From: Pseudonocardia sp. HH130629-09
GTDB lineage: Bacteria; Actinomycetota; Actinomycetes; Mycobacteriales; Pseudonocardiaceae
DNA: 64,000 bases
Direction of reading: 5' to 3'
Assembly (NCBI RefSeq): GCF_001294645.1
Contig: NZ_CP011868.1
Span: forward strand, 4,464,001 to 4,528,000
A program made the position numbers and the translations under genes. Below the pieces are notes generated by a model. It did no database searches and was not told the DNA's origin. It saw only the letters and a program-made list of their open reading frames with translations. Of the stretch, positions 53,729 to 62,478 are shown piece by piece; positions within the stretch are counted from its first letter, which is position 1, and every line of letters starts with the position of its first letter.

Positions 53729-54274
53729 GTGCGGGCGGACGCGAGGAAGAACTACGAGCAGCTGCTCGCCGTGGCGGGGGTCGTCGTGGCCGAACAGGGT
53801 GCCGACGCATCGCTGCGCGAAGTGGCCCGGCGAGCCGGGGTCGGGCTCGGCACGCTGTACCGGCACTTCCCGACCCGGGAAGCCCTGCTCGAGGCGTTGC
53901 TGCACACGAACTTCGACGACCTCACCGGTCGTGCCGTCGACCTCGAGTCGTCGGACTCCCCGGGCTCGGCCCTGCTGACCTGGGTGCAGGACTGCACCCG
54001 TTTCACGACGACCTACCACGGCGTCACCCAGGTGATGATGTCGGCGATCGAGGACCCCGAGTCCCCCCTGCACACCTCCTGCGTGGCGTTGCGCACTGCC
54101 GGCGGGCGGCTGCTCACCCGGGCCCAGGACGCCGGGGTCGCTCGAACGGCGATGGACGGCACCGATCTGTTCGCGCTCATCGCCGGCCTCGCCTGGCTCT
54201 GCGACCAGCCGGCACTCGCGCCACGCGCCGAGCACCTCTTCGACGCCATCGCCCGCCCCGCCCTGATGCGATGA
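53729..54274 (+). CDS. TetR-family regulator divergent from the MDR gene
   Basis: A 181-residue TetR protein (NYEQLLAVAGVVVAEQGADASLREVARRAGVGLGTLYRHFPTREALLEALL). The C-terminal domain, from LLTWVQDCTRFTTTYHGVTQVMM, resembles the SbtR-like group. I start at GTG 53729 because GAGGTGGGG precedes it; ATG 53681 in frame would place the start inside the operator. Probably represses itself and the MDR gene. Confidence 0.9.
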   Translation: MRADARKNYEQLLAVAGVVVAEQGADASLREVARRAGVGLGTLYRHFPTREALLEALLHTNFDDLTGRAVDLESSDSPGSALLTWVQDCTRFTTTYHGVTQVMMSAIEDPESPLHTSCVALRTAGGRLLTRAQDAGVARTAMDGTDLFALIAGLAWLCDQPALAPRAEHLFDAIARPALMR

Positions 54275-54368
54275 CCCGGACCGCCGCCCCGCCCGCTGTG
54301 CGATCGCAGGGGGCGGGACCCGCGCCGTCGCCCGTCCCGTCGGGACCCGCCCGGCGGTGCGGTCCGCG

Positions 54369-55193
54369 GTGAGCCGCCCGATGCGGCCCACGTCGCTGGG
54401 CACCTACCTGCGCGCACGGCGCGCGCTCGTCGCACCCGAGCAGGTCGGGCTCCCCGACACCGGCCGCAGGCGGACCCCCGGGCTGCGGCGCGAGGAGGTG
54501 GCCGCGCTGGCCGGTGTCAGCGTCGACTACTACGTGCGGCTCGAGAAGGGGCACGACACCAACCCGTCCCCGCAGGTGCTGTCGGCCCTGGCCAGGGCCC
54601 TGCAGCTCGATCCGGTCGCGACGGCGTACCTGCTCGGCCTGGTCGATGGGCATGCGTCCGGCCCGGTGGGCCGCTGGCGCGACGAGGCGGTACCGGAGAG
54701 CACCCGGATGCTGCTCGAGGTGATCGGGCTCCCGGCGTTCGTCGAGAACCGGGCGTTCGACGTGCTCGCCGCCAACGCCGCCGCCACGGCGCTGTCCCCC
54801 GCGATCGTCGTGGGCGCGAACCGGCTGCGGTCGATGTTCCTCGACGACGCCGAACGCGCGCTGCACACCGACTGGGAACGCGAGGCCGTCGTCATGGTGG
54901 CGGAGTTCCGCGCCTCCGTGGGTGCCGCACTCGCCGACCCGCACGTCGCCGGCCTCGTCACGGAGCTCTCGGAGGCCGGCACGGGGCCGGGTGCGGAGTT
55001 CGTGCGGGTCTGGCAACGGCACGACGTCGAGCCGGTCGCCGGCGGCCCCGCCCGGTGGAACCATCCGGTGGCGGGTCCGCTGCAGCTGCGCCGCAACAAC
55101 TACACCATCGGGGCAACCGACGGTCAGCTCCTCGTCGTCTACCATCCCGCCAGCGGGAGCGCCGATGCTCGACGTCTCGCGAACCTGGTCTGA
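54369..55193 (+). CDS. XRE-family regulator with MmyB-like ligand domain
   Basis: A 274-residue regulator. The N-terminal HTH has the actinobacterial signature LGTYLRARRALVAPEQVGLPDTGRRRTPGLRREEVAALAGVSVDYYVRLEKGHDTNPSPQVLSALARALQL. The C-terminal MmyB-like domain (LGLPAFVENRAFDVLAANAAATALSP; VGANRLRSMFLDDAERALHTDWEREAVVMVAEFRA) binds an unknown, probably lipid-like, ligand. Such genes commonly regulate an adjacent SDR, and an SDR gene follows about 110 bp downstream. Starts at 54357, 54369 and 54381 are all possible. Confidence 0.9.
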   Translation: MSRPMRPTSLGTYLRARRALVAPEQVGLPDTGRRRTPGLRREEVAALAGVSVDYYVRLEKGHDTNPSPQVLSALARALQLDPVATAYLLGLVDGHASGPVGRWRDEAVPESTRMLLEVIGLPAFVENRAFDVLAANAAATALSPAIVVGANRLRSMFLDDAERALHTDWEREAVVMVAEFRASVGAALADPHVAGLVTELSEAGTGPGAEFVRVWQRHDVEPVAGGPARWNHPVAGPLQLRRNNYTIGATDGQLLVVYHPASGSADARRLANLV

Positions 55194-55302
55194 GCTCGGC
55201 ACAGGGGCTCTGTCAGGGCCCGGATCACCGCGGCCTGGCTCGGTCCGGGGCGCTGTCCCATCCTCGACCACGTCAACGATCACAACGGAACGGATGGTTC
55301 TC

Positions 55303-56076
55303 GTGAGCACCCTCGCGCTCGTCACCGGCGCCACGTCCGGCATCGGCAGGGCTTTCGCCGAGCGGCTGGCGGCCGACGGTCACGACCTGATCCTGGTCGG
55401 GCGCAACACCGAGCGCCTCGACGCCTTCGCCGCGCAGCACCCCGATACCGCAGTGGAGAAGGTCGCCGCCGACCTGTCCACCGACGCCGGCGCGACGCAG
55501 GTCGCCGAGCTCGCCGCGTCCCGCCCGCTCGACCTCCTCCTCAACAACGCCGGCGTGGCGCACTACATGCCGCTGACCGAGCTGCCCGCGGACAAGGCCC
55601 GCGAGCTCCTCGGCGTCAAGGTCATCGCCCCGACGATGATCTCTCGGGCCGCCGTCGCGCCGATGGTCGCGCGGGGTTCCGGTGCCATCGTCAACGTCGC
55701 CGGCATGATCGGCTTCAGCGGCCCGGCTCCCGCATCGGTCAAGCCGCCGCGCTCGGTCTACGGCGGCGCCCTGGCCCATCTCGTCGCGTTCTCCCAGCTG
55801 CTCGCCACCGAGGTCGAGGGCACCGGGGTCCGGGTGCAGGTCCTGTGCCCCGGGGTCGTCGCGACCGAGTTCCACACCCGCCAGGGCCTGGACATGAGTG
55901 TCGTCCCCCGGATGAGCGCCGAGGAGGTGGTCACCGCGGCCCTGCGCGGGCTCGAGCTCGGCGAGGTGGTGTGCGCACCCGGCGTCGAGGACGACGACCT
56001 CCTCGCCGCGGTCTCACGCGCCGACCTCGCCGCGTTCGCCGGCCAGAGCCCGGAGCTGGCCTCCCGCTACCGTTAG
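55303..56076 (+). CDS. SDR-family protein lacking catalytic Ser and Lys
   Basis: A 257-residue short-chain dehydrogenase fold. The NAD(P) motif TGATSGIGRAFAERL, LLLNNAG and PGVVATEFHTRQG are conserved. At the active site the order is NVAGMIGFSG (Gly where Ser is usual) and RSVYGGALAHL, where Tyr is kept but the Lys four residues later is replaced by Leu. A normal SDR oxidoreduction is therefore doubtful. It may be a non-catalytic or altered SDR. GTG 55303 (ATG 55294 is the alternative). The upstream XRE gene probably regulates it. Confidence 0.85.
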   Translation: MSTLALVTGATSGIGRAFAERLAADGHDLILVGRNTERLDAFAAQHPDTAVEKVAADLSTDAGATQVAELAASRPLDLLLNNAGVAHYMPLTELPADKARELLGVKVIAPTMISRAAVAPMVARGSGAIVNVAGMIGFSGPAPASVKPPRSVYGGALAHLVAFSQLLATEVEGTGVRVQVLCPGVVATEFHTRQGLDMSVVPRMSAEEVVTAALRGLELGEVVCAPGVEDDDLLAAVSRADLAAFAGQSPELASRYR

Positions 56077-56112
56077 GTCTGAGACCACGCGGCGCCGGGC
56101 GGACCGAATCCT

Positions 56113-56817
56113 GTGCCGAGGGTCTGCTCGAGCAGACTCGTTGTGGAGGAGTCGTCGGATCCCGTTGCCGCGGTGATTCAGGTCGGCCGTGTCGCCACAT
56201 TTCAGCACGCATTCGACACGGGCGGGCTGCTGGGACTAGAACTGCTCGACGACCTGGTCGAGCAGATGGAGACCCGCAAGCGCGACCACGCCGGAACCAC
56301 ACGGCTCGTCCCGATCACCCGCGAGACGCCGTTGGAGATCGTGGAGTTCGACGAGATCGGCGCCCTGCTCCGCTACGTCGGCGACCGCAAGACCCGCGAG
56401 GCCATCACCGAACGCATCGCACTGCTGACCACCCAAGGTCGCGCCCTCGGGTTCACCGTCCGCGGCTACGTCCAAGAACCCACCAAGGACACCGTCCCGG
56501 TGCGGGAGCTGTTCCCGCGCCGCATCTGCCTGCGCGTGGCCTCCAAGTCCCACGTCGGGATGGTGCTGGGCGACAACGCCTACGAGCGGGGTGCCTGGGC
56601 GAACCGGATCGGGGAATCCGAGGCCGGCGTGGGCTACCTGTTCGGCGAAGGCGTCCGCGAACCCCTGCGCGTCCGGGCCGCCTGGGTTCCGGATGACGCG
56701 ATCAAGGCTTTGGAGCGGTTCGTCACGGCCCCCTCGCCGGACCCGGCTCGTCGCCCCGCGCCGGTGCTGCCCTTCCGCCCCGGCACGCCCGCGCTGCCTG
56801 CCGGAGGTGCCGCATGA
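56113..56817 (+). pseudogene. Truncated FtsK/TraSA-type conjugative DNA translocase
   Basis: About 210 residues of the C-terminal half of an FtsK/SpoIIIE-like transfer ATPase. ELLDDLVEQMETRKRDHAGTTRLVPITRETPLEIVEFDEIGALLRYVGDRKTRE contains the Walker B region, followed by TTQGRALGFTVRGYVQEPTKDTVPVRELFPRRICLRV and MVLGDNAYERGAW. The Walker A half is absent. The first 25-40 residues do not look like this family, so the breakpoint is probably between 56113 and 56200. The reading frame is open, but the protein cannot hydrolyse ATP. The stop overlaps the repSA start. Confidence 0.75.
56122..56137. repeat. 16-bp perfect palindrome at the left edge of the element remnant
   Basis: GTCTGCTCGAGCAGAC, a perfect 16-bp palindrome, lies at the point where element-like coding begins. 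It could be a recombination, att or regulator site marking the deletion junction. Confidence 0.5.
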
Positions 56818-58499
56818 GCACCCCGGAGAGCCCCACCGCCCCGATCGACCAGGACAAGCTCACCCGCGCCCAGAAAGGCATGCTCGCGCTGTCCAACGAG
56901 GTCGCCACCCAGCTCGCCGAGGACCACGGCGTCTGCGTCCGCCCCCTCGCCATGCGCCGCATCGACCAGAGCAGCGGCCGCGTCGACGTCGTGCCTGTGC
57001 CCTGCGGTTCCACCCGGGAGGACCAGTGCCGCCCCTGCGCGGAGAAGGCCCGACGCCTGCGCATGGTCCAGTGCCGCGAAGGCTGGCACCTCGAGAACGA
57101 ACCCATCACCAAACCCGCCGACCCCACCGCCGCGCAGAAAGAACTCATGACCGTGCGGGCGGACCTGCACGCCGCCTACACCGACGCCCGCGCCAAGAAC
57201 GACGAGGAGGAGTGCGAGGAGATCCGCGAGACCGTCGCCGAGGTCGACACCGAGCTACGCGCCCTCGGCGTCCGAGGGCGCCTGGCCCCGCTCGACCCCG
57301 CACCGCAGACCGTGCGCCGGACGACCCGCCGTCGCCAGGACGCACCGAACCTCCCGCGCCGTCCGGTGGAGGACCGCACCCTGGGCCGGGTGTTCGGCGG
57401 CAAGTACCGGCCCTCGACCTTCCTCACCCTGACCCTGGACAGCTACGGGCGGGTGGACGAGCACGGCGCCGCGCTCGACCCGGACTCCTACGACTACCGC
57501 CGGGCCGCGCGGGACGCGATCCACTTCCCCAAGCTGCTCGACCGGTTCTGGCAGAACACCCGCCGCTGCGTCGGCTGGGACGTCCAGTACTTCGGCACCG
57601 TCGAACCACAGAAACGCGGAGCACCGCACTTCCACGCCGCCATCCGCGGCACGATCCCGCGCTCCGAGCTGCGGGCGATCACGGCTGCGACGTATCACCA
57701 GGTGTGGTGGCCCGCCCACGACGAGATCGTCTACAGCGGGGACCGGCTCCCGCGCTGGGACAACGACCACAAGGCGTTCGTCGACCCGGACACCCGCGAG
57801 CCGCTACCGACGTGGGACGAGGCCACCGCCCCCGACGCACTCGCGGCTCCGGCGCACACCGTGGTGTTCGGGCCCCAGGTCCACGTCAAGGGCATCCTCG
57901 GCGGAACGGAGGAGGCCGGCCGCCACATCGGCTACCTGACCAAGTACCTCACCAAGTCCGTCGGGCAGGCCACCGGCCTCGACGAGTCCGCCACGTCGCG
58001 CCAGCGCGAGCACGCCCGCCGCCTCGCCGCCGAACTCGCGATCACCCCGTGCTCGCCGCGCTGCCCCATCTGGCTGCTCTACGGCATCGAACCCAAGGGC
58101 GCCCGACCCGGCACCGTCCCCGGGCACTGCAAGGGCAAGGCGCACAAGCCCGAACACCTCGGGATCGCCGGGCGCCGCGTGCTGGTCTCCCGGAAGTGGT
58201 CCAACAAGTCGCTCTCGGACCATCGGACGGAGCGGACGGCGTTCGTTCGGCAACTGCTCGACCGGGCCGGAGTCCAGCCCGCCTACGCCGTCGACGACGG
58301 CCCCTTCACCTGGGAGACCACCAAACCCGGCGACACCGACGTCCCACCCCGCACCGTGCTGCTGCTCCATGCGATCAACCAACGCTCCCGATGGCGCGCC
58401 GACTACGACGCCGCCGTCCTCGCTACCAGCGATGCGCCACCCGACCGTTCGGCAACCGAGGGAGCAGCTGTCGACGACGGGCTCAGACTGACCCCCTAG
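56814..58499 (+). CDS. repSA: RepSA-type rolling-circle replication initiator, C-terminus altered by IS21
   Basis: A 561-residue initiator of the pSAM2 RepSA family. A zinc-like cysteine cluster lies at about 64-75 (PCGSTREDQCRPC). STFLTLTLDSYG and the HUH motif (APHFHAAI, His272 and His274) bind the metal. The nicking tyrosines are in GYLTKYLTKS (Tyr374, Tyr378). It should nick the element origin for rolling-circle replication of the excised circle. The last residues (VDDGLRLTP) are encoded by the IS21 left end; the ancestral end was EGAAA. The catalytic part is intact. Confidence 0.92.
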   Translation: MSTPESPTAPIDQDKLTRAQKGMLALSNEVATQLAEDHGVCVRPLAMRRIDQSSGRVDVVPVPCGSTREDQCRPCAEKARRLRMVQCREGWHLENEPITKPADPTAAQKELMTVRADLHAAYTDARAKNDEEECEEIRETVAEVDTELRALGVRGRLAPLDPAPQTVRRTTRRRQDAPNLPRRPVEDRTLGRVFGGKYRPSTFLTLTLDSYGRVDEHGAALDPDSYDYRRAARDAIHFPKLLDRFWQNTRRCVGWDVQYFGTVEPQKRGAPHFHAAIRGTIPRSELRAITAATYHQVWWPAHDEIVYSGDRLPRWDNDHKAFVDPDTREPLPTWDEATAPDALAAPAHTVVFGPQVHVKGILGGTEEAGRHIGYLTKYLTKSVGQATGLDESATSRQREHARRLAAELAITPCSPRCPIWLLYGIEPKGARPGTVPGHCKGKAHKPEHLGIAGRRVLVSRKWSNKSLSDHRTERTAFVRQLLDRAGVQPAYAVDDGPFTWETTKPGDTDVPPRTVLLLHAINQRSRWRADYDAAVLATSDAPPDRSATEGAAVDDGLRLTP

Positions 58500-58540
58500 C
58501 GTCGGCTTGGGATTGACCCCCTCTGCACGACGCTGAGGGG

Positions 58541-59800
58541 GTGTTGTCGGTGGAGGACTGGGCCGAGATCCGTCGTCTGCATCGGGCCGAGGGTGTCCCG
58601 ATCAAGGAGATCGCCCGCCGGCTGGGGGTGGCCCGCAACACGGTGCGCTCCGCGTTGCGGGCGCCGGGCCCGCCGAAGCGGGAACGGGGCCCGCGGGGAT
58701 CGCTGGCGGATGCGGTCGAGCCGCAGGTGCGGGCATTGCTGGCGCAGTTCCCACGCATGCCGGCCACGGTGATCGCAGAGCGGATCGGGTGGGAGCACTC
58801 GCTGACCGTGCTCAAGGACCGGATCCGCCAGATCCGCCCCGAGTATGTCGGGATCGACCCGGTCGACCGGGTCGCCTACGCACCGGGCGAGATCACCCAG
58901 TGCGACCTGTGGTTCCCCGAGACCACGATCCCCGTCGGCCCAGGCCAGGAACGGGTCCTACCGGTGCTGGTGATGACGCTGGGCTACTCGCGGTTCTTGT
59001 CCGCGACGATGATCCCCTCGCGCCAGGCCGGGGACATCCTGTCCGGGATGTGGCAGCTGATCAGCGACGTCGGGCGGGTGACCCGCACGCTGGTCTGGGA
59101 CCGGGAGTCTGCGATCGGCGGGACCGGGCGGGTCTCGGCACCGGCCGCTGCGTTCGCCGGCACTCTGGCCACCCGGATCCGGCTTGCCCCACCGCGGGAT
59201 CCGGAGTTCAAGGGGCTGGTCGAACGCAACAACGGCTACTTCGAGACCTCGTTCCTGCCCGGACGTCGCTTCGCCTCCCCAGCCGACTTCAACCACCAGA
59301 TCGACGACTGGCTGGCCCGGGCCAACACCCGCACCGTCCGAGCGATCGGCGGCCGCCCGGTGGACGTGCTCGCCCACGACTACGCGGCGATGACTCCGCT
59401 GCCGCCGCTGGACCCGCCGATCGGGCTGGCCCAGCGGATCCGGCTGGCACGGGACTACTACGTCCGCGTCGATGCCAACGACTACTCCGTGGATCCGCAG
59501 ATGATCGGCCGGTTCGTCGATGTCGCCGCCTCACCGCGCGAGGTCGTCGTCTACTGCGCCGGCCAGGTCGTCGCCCGTCACGACCGCAGCTGGGCCCGCC
59601 ACGCGGTGATCACCGACCCGGCGCACCAGCACACCGCCGCGGCGATGCGCCGCGCCCTGGCCCACGACCGCAACACCCGACAGGCCGCAGCACGCCGTCA
59701 CCTCGACGGCCACCCGGTGACCCTGCGCGCACTGCCCGACTACGACGCCCTGTTCGGTGTCGACTTCGTCTCCACTGCCGAGGAAGCGAGCAGCTCATGA
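58541..59800 (+). CDS. istA: IS21-family transposase IstA
   Basis: A 419-residue DDE transposase. The N-terminal HTH (WAEIRRLHRAEGVPIKEIARRLGVARNTVRSALR) is followed by the catalytic core (QCDLWFPETTIPVGPGQERVLPVLVMTLGYSRF; WDRESAIGGTG; EFKGLVERNNGYFETSFLPGR). A GTG start lies shortly inside the left end. The TGA overlaps the ATG of istB, the usual coupling. Confidence 0.95.
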   Translation: MLSVEDWAEIRRLHRAEGVPIKEIARRLGVARNTVRSALRAPGPPKRERGPRGSLADAVEPQVRALLAQFPRMPATVIAERIGWEHSLTVLKDRIRQIRPEYVGIDPVDRVAYAPGEITQCDLWFPETTIPVGPGQERVLPVLVMTLGYSRFLSATMIPSRQAGDILSGMWQLISDVGRVTRTLVWDRESAIGGTGRVSAPAAAFAGTLATRIRLAPPRDPEFKGLVERNNGYFETSFLPGRRFASPADFNHQIDDWLARANTRTVRAIGGRPVDVLAHDYAAMTPLPPLDPPIGLAQRIRLARDYYVRVDANDYSVDPQMIGRFVDVAASPREVVVYCAGQVVARHDRSWARHAVITDPAHQHTAAAMRRALAHDRNTRQAAARRHLDGHPVTLRALPDYDALFGVDFVSTAEEASSS

Positions 59801-60648
59801 CAACCACACCACCGAAGATCACCACCGACCCCGCTGGGAGCTCGGGGCCGGCCGGTCCGGTGCTGGCCGCGGTCCCCGACGGACTGCCGGCGATGATCGC
59901 CTACCTGACCCGGGTCCTGAAGACCCCGACCATCGCGGCCAGCTGGGAACAGCTTGCCGCCCAGGCCCGTGAGGAGAACTGGTCGCACGAGGAGTATCTG
60001 GGCGCGCTGCTGCAGCGCCAGGTCGCCGACCGCGAGTCCAAGGGCACGGTCATGCGGATCCGCACCGCGCACTTCCCCCAGGTCAAGACCTTGGAGGACT
60101 TCAACCTCGACCATCTGCCCTCGCTGCGCCGCGACATCCTGGCCCACCTGGCCACGAGCACGTTCGTCGCCAAGTGCGAGAACGTGATCCTGCTCGGCCC
60201 GCCCGGGATCGGGAAGACCCACCTCGCGATCGGGCTCGGCGTCAAAGCCGCCCACGCCGGCTACTCGGTCCTGTTCGACACCGCCAGCAACTGGATCACC
60301 AGACTCGCCGCCGCGCACCAGAGCGGCCGGCTCGAGGCCGAGCTGAAGAAGATCCGCCGCTACAAACTGATCATCATCGACGAGGTCGGCTACATCCCGT
60401 TCGACCAGGACGCAGCGAACCTGTTCTTCCAGCTCATCGCTTCCCGCTATGAACAAGGCAGCGTCATGGTCACCAGCAATCTGCCCTTCGGCCGCTGGGG
60501 CGAGACCTTCTCCGACGACGTCGTCGCCGCAGCCATGATCGACCGCCTCGTCCACCACGCCGAAGTCCTGACCCTGTCCGGGGACTCCTACCGCACCCGC
60601 GCCCGACGCGAGCTCCTGGCCAAACACAACCGCGCCAGCAACGACTGA
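59797..60648 (+). CDS. istB: IS21-family helper ATPase IstB
   Basis: A 283-residue DnaC-like AAA+ ATPase with Walker A VILLGPPGIGKTHLAIGLG and Walker B LIIIDEVGYIPFDQDAANLFFQLI. It is required with IstA for transposition and target choice. The ATG overlaps the istA stop; the N-terminal 25 residues are a variable extension. Confidence 0.96.
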   Translation: MTTTPPKITTDPAGSSGPAGPVLAAVPDGLPAMIAYLTRVLKTPTIAASWEQLAAQAREENWSHEEYLGALLQRQVADRESKGTVMRIRTAHFPQVKTLEDFNLDHLPSLRRDILAHLATSTFVAKCENVILLGPPGIGKTHLAIGLGVKAAHAGYSVLFDTASNWITRLAAAHQSGRLEAELKKIRRYKLIIIDEVGYIPFDQDAANLFFQLIASRYEQGSVMVTSNLPFGRWGETFSDDVVAAAMIDRLVHHAEVLTLSGDSYRTRARRELLAKHNRASND

Positions 60649-60750
60649 CCATCACCACACCACGCCGGGGGTCAGTTCCAATCCGTCGCTACGGGGTCAC
60701 TCCCAACCCGCCGTTGACAGCAGCGGCATGCGGTTCCCCCATGATCGGGG

Positions 60751-62154
60751 GGACTGTTTCAAGATCGGTGTTTTCGGCCCGACACGCCGGGCTGAGGTCC
60801 GGCGAGATGGGCACGGACAGTGATGACATCGGACCTTGTGGATCCAAGCGAGGGTGACCCGAAGCCTGCTCGGCAGGCGTCGGCGGAGCGGGCCGCTGCG
60901 GCGGCGATGGTGGCCGAGGCGAAGGCGCGCGGGCTGGCGTTGACCGGCCCGGACGGCCTGTTGAAGCTCTTTACCAAGAATGTTCTGGAAACGGCGCTGA
61001 ACGAGGAGATGACCGAGCACCTCGGGCACGACAAGAACCGGGCCGACTCCGGCCGGGAATCCACCAACGTGCGGAACGGGTCCCGCTCGAAGACGGTTCT
61101 CTCGGATGCCGCGGGTGACGTGGAGATCGACGTTCCGAGAGACAGGGCCAGCACTTTCGAGCCGCAGATCGTGAAGAAGCGTCAGCGGCGCCTCACAGAT
61201 GTCGACGAGGTCGTACTGTCGCTGTATGCGAAAGGGATGACGACCGGGGAGGTTTCCGCACATTTCGCTGACATCTATGGGGCGTCAGTATCGAAGGAGA
61301 CGGTCTCGCGGATCACCGACAAGGTCGTCGCCGAGATGAATGACTGGGTTGGTCGGCCGTTGGATTCGGTGTACGCCGCGGTGTTCATCGACGCTGTCCA
61401 CGTCAAGGTCCGGGACGGGCAGGTCGCCAACCGGCCGGTCTACGCAGCCATCGGCGTCACCGTGGACGGCTGCAAGGACGTGCTGGGGCTGTGGATGGGC
61501 GTCGGCAGTGAGGGCGCGAAGTTCTGGATGAGCGTGCTGGTCGACCTGAAGAACCGCGGCGTGCGTGACGTGCTGTTCCTGGTCTGCGACGGCCTCAAAG
61601 GACTCCCGGAGGTCGTGGCCAACGTGTGGCCGCAAACCATTGTCCAAACCTGCGTCGTGCACCTGATCCGAAACACTTTCCGGCTGGTGGGTCGACAGGA
61701 CTGGGACGCGGTGAAGCGCGACATCAAACCAATCTATGCCGCGCCCAACCCGAATGCAGCACTTATCGCTATGGATGAGCTCGACGAGAAATGGGGCCGT
61801 AAGTACGCGGCGATGATCCGGCTATGGCGCAACGCGTGGGAAGAGTTCGTGCCGTTCTTGGACTACGACGTCGAGATTCGAAGGGTGATCTGCTCTACGA
61901 ATGCGATCGAATCGCTTAACGCCCGCTACCGGCGCGCGGTGCGGGCGCGTGGTCATTTCCCCACTGAGCAGGCTGCGATGAAATGCTTGTATCTTGTGAC
62001 TCGCAGCCTGGACCCGACCGGGACGGGCCGCACGAGGTGGACGATGCGTTGGAAGCCCGTGATCAACGCGTTCGCCATCACGTTCGGTGACCGCTGGCCG
62101 GGAGCCGAGACCTACTGAGCAACGACGCCGAAACACCGATCACGAGACAGGCCC
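60751..62154 (+). mobile_element. IS256-family insertion sequence nested in the IS3 left end
   Basis: 1404 bp. Its ends share GGNCTGTNTC and GATCGGTGTTT-type words as imperfect inverted repeats (60751 on, and the complement from about 62153). It is flanked by a 9-bp direct repeat TGATCGGGG (60742-60750 and 62155-62163). It carries one transposase. Its GC content is lower than its surroundings, consistent with recent arrival. Confidence 0.85.
60823..62118 (+). CDS. IS256-family transposase
   Basis: A 431-residue transposase of the IS256/Mutator type (LLKLFTKNVLETALNEEMTEHLGH; RNGSRSKTVLSDAAGDVEIDVPRDR). The catalytic Asp residues are in AAVFIDAVHVKV and FLVCDGLKGLPEVV with VVHLIRNTFR, and the Glu is in AWEEFVPFLDY; the signature ending is TNAIESLNARYRRAVRARGHFP. 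A GTG one codon earlier is an alternative start. It is full length, with no frameshift seen. Confidence 0.95.
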   Translation: MTSDLVDPSEGDPKPARQASAERAAAAAMVAEAKARGLALTGPDGLLKLFTKNVLETALNEEMTEHLGHDKNRADSGRESTNVRNGSRSKTVLSDAAGDVEIDVPRDRASTFEPQIVKKRQRRLTDVDEVVLSLYAKGMTTGEVSAHFADIYGASVSKETVSRITDKVVAEMNDWVGRPLDSVYAAVFIDAVHVKVRDGQVANRPVYAAIGVTVDGCKDVLGLWMGVGSEGAKFWMSVLVDLKNRGVRDVLFLVCDGLKGLPEVVANVWPQTIVQTCVVHLIRNTFRLVGRQDWDAVKRDIKPIYAAPNPNAALIAMDELDEKWGRKYAAMIRLWRNAWEEFVPFLDYDVEIRRVICSTNAIESLNARYRRAVRARGHFPTEQAAMKCLYLVTRSLDPTGTGRTRWTMRWKPVINAFAITFGDRWPGAETY

Positions 62155-62187
62155 TGATCGGGGAGGCATCAGCTATAAGGGGTAGCG

Positions 62188-62478
62188 ATGCCAGAGGTAC
62201 GGAAGCGCTACGACCGGGAGTTCCGTGACGGAGCGGTCCGGGTCGTGGAGGAGACGGGCAAGCCGATCGCCCAGGTCGCCCGTGACCTGGGGGTCAACGA
62301 GGGCACGCTGGGCAACTGGGTGGCCCGTGCACGAGAGGCCCGCGAGGACACCGAGGGCCTGTCTCGCGGCGGCGTCGAGGAGCTCAAGCGGCTGCGCGCG
62401 GAGAACGCCGAGCTGCGGATGGAGCGTGATGTCCTCAAGCGATCCGTGGTCCTGTGGGTCAAGGAGGCGACGAAGTGA
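62188..62478 (+). CDS. IS3-family transposase OrfA
   Basis: A 96-residue HTH_Tnp_1 protein (RKRYDREFRDGAVRVVEETGKPIAQVARDLGVNEGTLGNWV) with a leucine-zipper-like tail (ELKRLRAENAELRMERDVLKRS). It recognises the IS ends. Its TGA overlaps the GTG of orfB. Its promoter, in the left end, has been displaced by the nested IS256. Confidence 0.94.
   Translation: MPEVRKRYDREFRDGAVRVVEETGKPIAQVARDLGVNEGTLGNWVARAREAREDTEGLSRGGVEELKRLRAENAELRMERDVLKRSVVLWVKEATK

Larger units (their letters stand above)
58469..60719 (+). mobile_element. IS21-family insertion sequence
   Basis: 2251 bp, beginning TG and ending CA. The left end (58469 on) and the complement of the right end (60719 back) align over about 55 bp, both starting TGTC and carrying the recurrent TGACCCC words. 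It is flanked by a 5-bp direct repeat GCAGC (58464-58468 and 60720-60724). It carries istA and istB. It is inserted in the last codons of repSA. Confidence 0.92.

Noticed and set aside
56098..56118. CCGAATCCTG, like the 3' end of a tRNA and possible attL
   Set aside because: The T-stem does not pair and no CCA-proximal acceptor strand follows; a real att site should lie beyond int at the other end.
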